From NCBI GenBank assembly GCA_018388625.1, contig CP074402.1, positions 2,108,001 to 2,172,000 of the forward strand: 64,000 nt of DNA. The letters are read 5' to 3'. This DNA is from Nocardiopsis eucommiae. Lineage in GTDB: Bacteria > Actinomycetota > Actinomycetes > Streptosporangiales > Streptosporangiaceae. The position numbers and the translations under genes were made by a program. The notes under the pieces are model-generated. The model was given only the letters and a program-made list of their open reading frames with translations. It made no database searches and had not been told where the DNA came from. This document shows, in pieces, positions 45,974 to 54,563 of the stretch; the stretch's first letter is position 1; each line of letters opens with the position of its first letter.

Positions 45974-47750
45974 ACACCGACCCGTACCAGGACCCGGCCG
46001 AACCCGTCAGCGCCTACCTGCCCCTGCGGTACGTGCTCACCGACTCCGTCGCGGTGCGGACCGGCTTCGACCCCCTGCGCGTCGACACCGAGACCACGGT
46101 GAGCGGGCGCGCCCAGCGCGGCATGCTCGCGGCGGCGCTTCGGCGCGCGGGCCTGGAGGAGGAGCTGCGCACGTGGGTCGCCCGTGGCGACCTGATCCGC
46201 TTCGCACCCGCGCACCCCCGGTTGGAGCAGCACGCCCGCCCCGGCGTTCCGGTGGTCGCGTATCCCCCGCCCGCGTACCTGTACTCCCCGGGCAAGGACG
46301 GCGACGCCCTCGTGGACCTGTTCGCCGAGGGAACCGACCGACCGGGGGTGCCCCACCGCGCGGTCCGGGACCCGCTCACCCCCGACCGCTCCCTGCGCGC
46401 GGCCGTGCGCACCACCGCCGAGCGCTACCTGGGCCGGGGCGCCCCCTTCTTCACGACCAGCATGGACCCGGGCCAGGTCTTCGAGGCCCGCTGGCAGCTG
46501 CGCGGCCCCGACCACGCGTACCTGCGCGGGCTCGCGGCACGCGTCATCGAGGTCCTCACCGCCGCTGAGGGCACCCTGACCCTGGGGTCCGGTGGAACGC
46601 GCGCCCACGGCGGGGTCACCGTCGAACCGGTGTGCCCGGACCGTCCGCTGTCCCCCGACCGCGTGGAGCGGACCGGCCCCGGCCGGTCCCCGCGCTCGGG
46701 CCAGGACGTGGACCTGGTCCTGCTCTCCCCGGCGCTCCTGGTGGGCGAGCAGGGTCAGGACCGCCCGCACGCCCTGGTCCCGGCCGTACGCGAACTCCTC
46801 GCCCGGCGCCTGCCGCACACCCCGGTCACGGTGGTCGCGGCGCATGTCGAACCGGTCCTGGTCGGGGCGTACCACCGGGGCTACCGGGGTCCGATGACCC
46901 AGCGCTGGGCGGCGGCCCCGGGGTCGGTGGTGCGGCTGCGTCCGGGCGGGGGACTGACGACCGCCGACGTTCGCGACCTGGAGGCCCACCCCTGGGCGAG
47001 CGCCTGGTGGACGGCCACGGCCAGTTCGCCCTGCTGGAGCCGCCCCCGCCACGCCCCGTCGCGCTCGTACCGACCTCCGCGCCCCTCCCCGCGCGCCGGG
47101 CGGGCACCGTCACCCTCTCCGACGGGCGGGTCCTGCCCGACCCCACGCCCCTTGATCCGGGGCGGGACGCGGAGCTGGACTCCCTGTACGACGAACTCCT
47201 GTGGAACGCCGCCGCCGCCTCCGTGCGCGCCCACGCCCGTGCCCTCGCCTCCTCGGGCACACTGGCGCCGCTCACCCCCAGCCTCCTCGGGCGGCTGCGC
47301 GAGGTCCTGGTCCGCCCGCACGACACCCCCGACGAGGCGCTGACCGCGCTCGGCCACACCCTGGAGGGCTCGGACGAGGAGAGCGACACCGTCCACAAGG
47401 TGCTCAGGGAGAGGGCCGTGCGCGCCCTCCAGCGCGCCCGGGTGGCGCGCCCCGGACCGGGCCGTCCGCTCACCGTCCACACGTGGCTGACGGGGCTCTC
47501 CGCGGGACCCGCCGCCTGGTGGCGGGAGAACCGTCCCCGATTCGATCACGACTCCGCCTACGCCAGGGCGCTGGCCGCCGTGGACCTGGCCACCCCGGAC
47601 GGACTGCCGTCCGGAACCCGGGAGAGCGGTCTCTCGGCTCGGGCCGAACACTGGGAGCGCCGCGCCTCGGCACGGCTGTCCCTGCTGCTGGTGTCGTCCT
47701 GGCTGGCCGAGGCGGCCCGGACGCTGCGCGCGGAACAGGACCGGACGTGA
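45970..47750 (+). CDS. Csx10-like (Cas5-type) RAMP protein of type III-D, frame broken once
   Basis: GTG 45970 starts MNTDPYQDPAEPVSAYLPLR. The block TTVSGRAQRGMLAAALRR takes the place of the Csx10 pattern PGSALRGALA, and GDLIRFAPAHPRLEQHARPG and LGSGGTRAHGGVTVEPV fit the family's later strands and glycine-rich loop. A base is missing at about 47000; repair gives 593 residues with a helical C-terminal part (LSARAEHWERRASARLSLLL). Csx10 is the signature Cas5-like subunit of subtype III-D and would hold the crRNA 5' tag. The assignment rests on pattern and context. Confidence 0.65.
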
Positions 47751-49390
47751 CCGCCGACCACGACCCGCACGGGCCCGGCCCCACCGGAGTGGTCTGGGAG
47801 TGCGCGGTCCGGCTCCGCCTGCTCACCGACTCCCACGTCGGCGCGGCCCGGGCCGGGACCGGGCAGGTCGCGGAGAGTGACGTGGACCTGCGACTGGACC
47901 GGGATCCACGGGGCGGGGCGCCCCGACTGCGGGCCACCACCCTCGCGGGACTGCTCCGCCACGAACTCCTCGCGCGCACGGCCGATCCGGAGGGTGCCGC
48001 CGCGCTGCTGGGATCGGGGGACGCCCCGGGGGCGGGCGCCCGCTCCAGTGCGCTGGACCTGGACGACGCGTACGCGGTCCTTCCCGGGGGCGGGGCGGTG
48101 TCGGTTCGGGTGGGGACCCGCGTGGACCCGGCCACCGGCAGCGTGCACCCCGGGCGCATGTGGCAGTGGGAGGTCCTGCCCGCCGGAACCGAGTTCACCG
48201 CGCACCTCAGACTGAGAGCGGCCGATCCCGCCGGGGAGGCCCGACTGCTCACCCTGCTGGCCCTCGCCGCGCGGGGGCTGGCGGACGAGGGACCGGGCAT
48301 CCGGATCGGGGGCGCACGGGGCGAGGCCTCGGCGCGGTCCGTGCCACTCGCTGGGCCGTCCGCCGACACGACCTCACCGACGAGGAGGGGTGGTTCTCCT
48401 ACCACGCGCGTGACTGGCCGACCCGCTGGCGTGAGGCCGACCGGGCCCTGGACGCCGCCGACCCCGACGCGGACCTGGTCGGGGGACTCCGCGCGGAGCT
48501 GAACGGGCACGGGCAGTGGGCCACGGCCGCCCTGTTGTCCGAGGCGGTGGTCGTGGACCGACGGCGCCGGGCCGAACTGCGCCTGGAACTGCACGTGGCC
48601 GAACGCCTCGATCCCGTGCCCTCGGGGCGGGACCCACGTCCCGCGACCCTGCTCATCGCGGACACCCCGACGGACACCCTCGCGGGCGAGCGCACGACCC
48701 CGGCCGACCGCGTCCACCGGCGGCGCCCGGCGGTCACCGGGGACGGCGAGGCGACACCGCTCCCCGTCCTCGGGGACACCGCCCTGTTCGCCCTGTTCAA
48801 ACGGATCGGGGAACGGCTGGTACGGGACGCGGCCGAACACCTGTCGGGGAGGGGACCCGCTGGCCGGAGTGGCACGCCCACTGGTGGGGCGGCGACACCG
48901 GCCGCTGGCCCGACTCCCGGCCCGCCCCCTCACGGATCCGTCTCCGCGCCACCCCGACCCTCACCGGCGGCGCCCCGGTGACCACCACACGCCTGACCGT
49001 CGACTCCCTCTTCGGGGACGCCGTGGACGGGCACCTGTTCACCACCGAGCTCCACAGCGGGGTTCGGCCCCGGTCGTGCTGGACGTCACCGCCCCCGACG
49101 ACGCCGTGCTGGGGCTGCTCGCCCTGGTCGTGCGCGAGCTGGCCACGGTGCCTTTGGACACCCTCGGGGCGGGCGCGGGCAGCGGCAGCGGACGCCTGGT
49201 CGCCACCCGGGCGGTTCTCGCCACCCACGAGGGGGACGGTTCACCACCCCACGAGGTGGACCTGGTCCGCGCCCTCACCGAACCGGACGGCCCGGACGCC
49301 GCCACCGCCCGTGGATGGCTCCCCGAACTGCACCGACAGATCACCCGTGCCCCAGAACCCGGGCCCGACGACGAGGGGGACCCCTCATGA
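47747..49390 (+). CDS. Double Cas7-like RAMP fusion, frame broken three times
   Basis: GTG 47747 overlaps the previous stop by 4 bases. First RAMP unit: VRLRLLTDSHVGAARAGTGQ, LRATTLAGLLRHELLAR and the loop GIRIGGARGEAS. Second unit: RAELRLELHVAERLDPVPSG, PLPVLGDTALFALFKRIGER, WPEWHAHWWGGDTGRWPD and TVDSLFGDAVDGHLFTTEL, ending in a glycine-rich loop LDTLGAGAGSGSGRLVAT. Missing bases at about 48350, 48860 and 49065; repair gives 548 residues. Two Cas7-type units in one chain would place two backbone subunits at a fixed position along the crRNA. Confidence 0.7.
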
Positions 49391-50126
49391 ACCCGCACTC
49401 CCACGAACCCCCGGCCCCGGTCGGAGTCGACGTGCGCCCGCTCTCCGAGGACGAGGTCGACGGGGTCCTCGACGACGTGTTCGTCCGGGGGCGGCGCTGC
49501 CGTGCCCTCGACGCCGCGGGTCCCCGGACGGCCCGCAGTGGCTGCTGGCCGAACTCGGGGACGGGCGGATCACCGGTGCCTGTCCCGAGTGGCGGTGGCG
49601 GAGGTCGGACGCCCCGCCCACCGAGCACCTGTCGGCACCGTCGCTGGACCCCGGCGCCGACCGGTGGCGGGTCCTGGAGGTGCTGGTGTTCGGCCCGCAC
49701 GCGCAGATCCGCCTGGGTGAGGGCGCGGAGGAGGGCTGGGTCGGCACCGACGCTCCGGAGCGGCCCCCGGAGTGGCTGCGCCCCCGCGACCGCTCCTTCC
49801 TGCTCCAGGGATGGGGCGGTCCCGAGTTCAGCCGCACCCTGGAGGGGCGGGTGCCGCTCGCGGTCACGCGGGAGCCCTCCGGGACCGAGGCGGTGCTCCC
49901 GGTGGCCTGGACCGACTTCTCGGGGCTGATCCGACCGCAAGGGGCGCTGGAGAGCACGGGCACCTGGCTGACGGTCCGGGAGTACTGGGCCGCCGACCCC
50001 GTGACCGGCGCGGTGGGTGTGGCCTACCACCGGCTGACCGGACTGACGTCCGGATCCAAACCCACCGGCCCGGAGTTCGACGTCGGTACCGGGACCCTGG
50101 TCGAACCCCGGGGCGGGGAGCACTGA
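49387..50126 (+). CDS. Csx19-like (TIGR03984/all1473-type) type III-D protein, frame broken once
   Basis: ATG 49387 overlaps the RAMP stop by 4 bases. After a missing base at about 49510 the chain reads PQWLLAELGDGRITGACPEW, RWRVLEVLVFGPHAQIRLGE and EEGWVGTDAPERP, a pattern I associate with Csx19 (an all1473-type protein typical of III-D loci). The second half has strands LAVTREPSGTEAVLPVAWTD and WLTVREYWAADPVTGAVGVA. Repair gives 246 residues. The role of Csx19 is not established; small-subunit or tag-binding functions are possible. The call depends partly on its position. Confidence 0.6.
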
Positions 50127-52263
50127 TGGCGGGCCCCCGCCGCGCCACGGCCCCCTACGGTCTGGTCCGGTTGGCCGAGACCCCCGTCCCCGCCGCCGCC
50201 CTGCACCCGGACCACGACACCGCGTCCCTGCTCCGCTCGCACGACCGCACCGTCGAGGGGACCCACTCGGGCTGGATCGACCTCACCCTGACCACGCTCA
50301 CCCCCACGTTCGTCGGCCAGGCCCCGGGCCGGGAGCGGGCGGCCTCCTCCGCCCGTCTCCCGCACGGGGACCGCTCCCTCCCCCTGATCCCCGGATCCAC
50401 CCTGCGCGGACTGGTCCGCAACACGCTGCGCATGCTCACCAGCGGGGAGAGCGGCCCGGTCAACACGCCCATGCTGTTCTTCCGGGCACCGGTGCGCGTG
50501 GACTCCGGCGGTGCTGACGGCTCCCCTCGACCCGCGCCCGCCAGGTCATGGCCCGGCAGCACGACCACTACCGCAGGCGCCGCGCCGGGCACCGCACCCG
50601 ACAGGGCTTCCTGTACCGGGACCCCGACGACGGGGGCTGGTACGCCCTGGAGGTCCCCGCCACCGCGCTGGAACCCGAACCCGGCCGCGGCCTCAAGGTG
50701 TCCTTCGACGTGCTCCGGGAGAGCCTGCGCACCTGGGACTTCGGAGTGGCCGAGTTCCCCGACCCACCCCGGGACGGCACCTACGTCCCCACCACCCACG
50801 AACACCACGGGCGCCTCCAGCACCGCTGGGTGTACGCGGTCCACCTCCGGGGACGGCGCGGGGTCGCCGCCGTGGCCCCCGACGAACCCGGGGCGCGCGC
50901 CCACCTCGCCGCGCACGGCGGTTCCGGCGGGGTGATCCCGGCCCTGCTGGTCCTCACGGGAAGCGCGGCGCAGGAGCGGCGCAACGCCTACCTGTTCCCC
51001 CGCCCGGACGACCCGCGCGCCGGGCGCCTGCCCGTCCCTGAGTCCCTGGTGGAACTGTTCGAGTCGGCGGCGCAGGTGACCGGGTACCAGCGGGCCGCCT
51101 TCCCCGACACTCTGGGCACCACCGGCGAACGGCCCGACCGCCCTCCGGTCGGTGGGAGCACGGGCGGCGGACTGCCCCGGAGCGGCCTGGAACCCGTCTG
51201 GTTCGACCTCGACCCCTCCGGCCGGGTGGTCTCCTTCGGGAGGTCCGGCGGTTACCGGGTCGCGGTCAGCGACGACGACCCGATTCGCCGTGCCCTCCCT
51301 GCGGACGTGCTCGGGCCCCAGCACGGTGATCCCGACCGGCCGGACCGGGCCGGGCGGACGGTGGACGTGTGCCGAGCCCTGTTCGGTGACACCGACGTGT
51401 TCGCGGGGGAGGCCGGGGCGCTCAAGGGCCGGGTGTCCTTCGGAGACGCGCTGGGGGACGACGGCGACCCCGACTACCCCGACGGCGCCGCGCTCCGGGT
51501 GCGGCTCCTGTCCCCGCAGCGCGGCTGCTTCGCCAACTACCTCGTCCAGGGCCCCGAGACCCCGGGGGAGCGGTCGGACGTCATCACGTGGTCGCACGAG
51601 GGCCGCATCCGCCTGGGCGGGTACAAGACCTACCTGCACCGGCACGACCCCCGCCTGGGCTCGCCGGTGCGCTACGACGAACGCGCCCAGTCCGACCTCG
51701 GGCTCACGGTGCTGCCCCGGGGCTCCGACGTTGAACCGCCCCAGGACACCCAGCGCGACATCGTCCCCCTGCGCGACGGCCTCGCCCTGCGCTCACGCGT
51801 CCTCTTCACCAACCTGACCGACGCCGAACTCGGCGCCCTCCTGCGGGCCCTGTACCTGGGCAACCCCGTGGACGGGGGCGACCCGCGCGACCCCGAGCAC
51901 GCGCACCGGATCGGGATGGGAAAGTCCCTCGGCATGGGTAGCGTCCACGTGCTCCCCGAACTCCACCTGGTGGACCGCCGGGCCCGCGCCGCCGACCTCT
52001 CCCTGGCCCCGACGTCCGGGGTGACCCGCGCCGCTCCCGCTCGGGTGGCCGCGTTCCTGGACGCCTTCTCCACGGCCCTCGCCCGCGACCGTTCCGCCGA
52101 CGACTGGCGCGCGGTGGACCAGGTGGTGGACGTGCTCCTGGCCAGCCGGTGGCGGGGACGGCTGCCGTTCGAGGAGACCGCAGTGATGTCCCTGCGCCAG
52201 TTCGCCGAGTACCCCGTGCTGCCACCGCTCACCGAGCGGTTCGGGGTGCCGGGCACGCGGTGA
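50126..52263 (+). CDS. Large RAMP protein (TIGR03986-like), frame broken once
   Basis: ATG 50126 overlaps the previous stop by one base (TGATG). The N-terminal unit has GWIDLTLTTLTPTFVGQAPG and LPLIPGSTLRGLVRNTLRML, a textbook RAMP PG-x-x-LRG motif. After a missing base at about 50520, later blocks are CRALFGDTDVFAGEAGALKG, RVSFGDAL, IRLGGYKTYLHRHDPRLGSP and AHRIGMGKSLGMGSVHVLPE, which fit the TIGR03986 family of long type III-associated RAMPs. Repair gives 712 residues. It ends the cas10 operon. Confidence 0.8.
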
Positions 52264-52393
52264 GCCGACCCCCGCCCGTGGGCGCGCGGGGACCACGATG
52301 CCCCGGTCCTCGCCCGGAGGTCGAACAGGGTCCCGGACCTCGGAGACCGGTACCGGTCCGCACGCTCCTCGGGTGCGCCGGGCCCGAGCGTGC

Positions 52394-52413
52394 CGCCGGA
52401 CGCCGGTCCGGCG
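52394..52413. terminator. Weak hairpin between convergent genes
   Basis: CGCCGGAC (52394-52401) pairs with GTCCGGCG (52406-52413), loop GCCG, between the TIGR03986-like gene and the convergent cysteine-rich gene. No other feature is seen in 52264-52462. Confidence 0.4.
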
Positions 52414-52462
52414 AGCGCCGGTGCCGCGCCCGGCCGATGCCCCCTGGCTCGGTCCGCCCGGG

Positions 52463-53734
52463 TCAGCCGCTCACGTCGGCCAGGGCCTCCAGCAGGTCGG
52501 CCCGGCGGTCCGGGTCGTCCTGGGCGCCCCGCCACAGCATCGGCGCCTGGGGTCCCTCGTCCAGCAGACGGCACAGCAGGGCGTCCAGGGAGCCGCGCGG
52601 GTCGGCGTCGAAGGCGGCCCGGTGGGCCTGCGCCTCGGCGGCCAGCTCGCGGGCGAGCCAGACCAGCCACGCCCGCTCGGTCTGGCGCAGTACCTCGCGC
52701 CGGGGCCCGTACGGGTCCGGGTCCCCGTCACCGTAGGAGTCGCCGCCCTCCTCGTCGGGCAGGTCGGGGATGGGCGTGTAGGGGGCGCTGCGGGCCCGTC
52801 CACGGGCACGCTGCACCAGCTCGAAGTGGCCGGGCATCGCCACGGCCATCCGTCCCAGTACTCCGGTGAGCCGCCGGGCCAGGTCCTCGCCGCTCAGGCC
52901 CGGGAGAAGGGTGCGCAGGTGCAGGCGGCGTCGCTGGTCCGGGGTGCGTCCCGGGTCGGCGTCACGGCCCGCGGCCAGTTCGGAGAGCTTGCGCAGCAGG
53001 TAGTCACCGGTGGCGGTGGAGACCATCGGGGGCTCCCTGACCGCCGTGAGGGGCCGCCCGTGCAGGTCAGCGACGGGGACGGCGCTGCCGTCCTCGGTGA
53101 AGGACACCGACTCCCCGGGGTGGACGTCCTCCGGCAGGTCGGCGGCGGGGTTGCCCCATCCCGCGGTGAGCACCAGCAGGGCCAGTGCCTCCTGTTCCAC
53201 CACGTCGGTGGCGACCCGCGCGACGTCGCGGCGCTGGGCCCAGCGCCGGGGACGCTCGGAGAAGGCGCAGCGGACCTTGCCGTTGGGCGCGGGCTGCGGG
53301 TAGACGCGGCGCAGGTTCTTGTACGAGCGGTCCCGGCGAACGTCGTCCAGGGCGTCCCGCAGTCGGTGCGCGGCGGTACGGTCCACGGACGCGCGCACGC
53401 CGGAGGCCTCCCTGGCCGTGCGCCCGCTCTCGGGCACGGCCTTGGCGCCGACGGCGTCCGCGTCCGGAAGGACGCTCCGGCCCCGCGTGGCCGCTCCGCC
53501 CGTGACGGTGGCCATGCGTGTGGCGATGACGCTGGTCGGCTCTCCCCGGTGCCTCGCGCACGGGCAGTGCTCGAAGCACAGGTCGACGTAGTCGAAGAAC
53601 TGCTCGGAGTGACCGGCGCAGCCCTGCGCTGTTCCGTCCGAGGAGCAGGGCCCACACCCCAACACACGCGTGAACACGCGCAGGAAGGCGGCCGAACCGA
53701 ACAGTTCCACGGCGGAGCAGTGGTGCTTGCTCAC
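52463..53734 (-). CDS. Cysteine-rich protein of unknown function at the CRISPR locus
   Basis: GTG 53734 is chosen for the GGGAGAAGAG ribosome site seven bases upstream; the frame stays open further. The 423-residue product has an uninterrupted frame, unlike its neighbours. The first 65 residues carry C6, then CGPC, C, C and CPC with His (FEHCPCARHR), a likely metal-binding module. The rest is helical and charged (YKNLRRVYPQPAPNGKVRCA, EQEALALLVLTAGWGNPAAD, DYLLRKLSELAAGRDADPGR), with a long C-terminal helix rich in Ala/Arg. No family recognised. It faces the cas10 operon and shares a promoter region with the effector genes at 54095. Confidence 0.7.
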   Translation of the reverse strand: MSKHHCSAVELFGSAAFLRVFTRVLGCGPCSSDGTAQGCAGHSEQFFDYVDLCFEHCPCARHRGEPTSVIATRMATVTGGAATRGRSVLPDADAVGAKAVPESGRTAREASGVRASVDRTAAHRLRDALDDVRRDRSYKNLRRVYPQPAPNGKVRCAFSERPRRWAQRRDVARVATDVVEQEALALLVLTAGWGNPAADLPEDVHPGESVSFTEDGSAVPVADLHGRPLTAVREPPMVSTATGDYLLRKLSELAAGRDADPGRTPDQRRRLHLRTLLPGLSGEDLARRLTGVLGRMAVAMPGHFELVQRARGRARSAPYTPIPDLPDEEGGDSYGDGDPDPYGPRREVLRQTERAWLVWLARELAAEAQAHRAAFDADPRGSLDALLCRLLDEGPQAPMLWRGAQDDPDRRADLLEALADVSG

Positions 53735-53851
53735 GAACTCTTCTCCCCGGGTGTGCCGGGGCCGGGACGCTCCCCCAGCCCTTCCGGGGAAACGCGTGGC
53801 GAGTCGTGAGCCTGCGGGTGACACTCCTGCGTGAACGGGAGGTCATGCAAC

Positions 53852-53881
53852 AAAATATTGCCTTCGGGCACGCACTGTCAA
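53852..53881 (-). promoter_or_regulatory. Promoter of the cysteine-rich gene
   Basis: On the minus strand a perfect TTGACA (53881-53876), an 18-base spacer and TATTTT (53857-53852) form a good housekeeping promoter with a leader of about 110 nt. The whole stretch 53840-53960 is unusually A+T-rich and probably also drives the divergent gene at 54095. Confidence 0.6.
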
Positions 53882-54094
53882 TTGTCGGTATGGGCTCTGA
53901 ATGAGAAAGTGATTCGGTGTTATCCATAAAACGGTCACGAGTAACAGCGGCCCCAGAATTCACTGATCCGGTGTTCACCGGGCGAGCGGCAGGTGTCCGA
54001 GAGATGGCGGTGAGGGCCTCGGAGCGGGGTGCGTCGCGCCCGTCCCGGTGAAGCGGGCGGCCGACAGGGAACGAGTGGTACGGGAGGTCGCTGG

Positions 54095-54480
54095 ATGTCC
54101 GTGGTCAATCTGACGCCGCACGAGGTGACGGTTGTCGACGAGCACGCCCGCGTGATCCGCACGTGGCGGGGATCGAGCGAACCGGCGCGGGTCGAGGCGG
54201 TGCGGGTCCCCCTCAGCGAGGTGGAGGGGTGCCGCTGCTCGCGGAGGAACGCACCCGGGCGCGACTGCCCGCCCCGGCCGAGGGGGTCTGGTTCATCGTC
54301 TCCTCCGTGGTGAGTTCCGCCCATCCGGAAAGGGACGACCTGCTGGTCCCCTCCGACCTCGTGCGCGACGACAAAGGGGTGGTCACCGGGTGCCGTTCCT
54401 TCGTGCTCACCTCGGTTCCGGTGCGTGCCCACGGTTACCAGTGCGGGCCCGCGTGCAGGGTGGGAAAACCGGTTACCTGA
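54095..54480 (+). CDS. Small conserved protein upstream of the CARF effector, frame broken once
   Basis: ATG 54095 follows GGGAGG. The chain reads MSVVNLTPHEVTVVDEHARV and, after a missing base in the GGGG run at about 54230, VWFIVSSVVSSAHPERDDLL, VPSDLVRDDKGVVTGCRSFV. Repair gives 128 residues. The NLTPH start and the VRDxxGxVxGCR end match a family of small actinobacterial and phage/plasmid proteins without known function. It is followed after 83 bases by the CARF gene and is probably co-transcribed with it. Confidence 0.65.
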
Positions 54481-54563
54481 GCCATTCTCGGAACGGGTGA
54501 GTACTGTGGTCCCGTTCCTGTCGTCGGGGGACGGCCGACATCGGTGCGTCCGGAAGGGAAACC

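Noticed and set aside
42884-54094. CRISPR repeat array near the cas genes
   Set aside because: I looked for 28-37 bp direct repeats at regular spacing in every non-coding stretch of the locus and found none.
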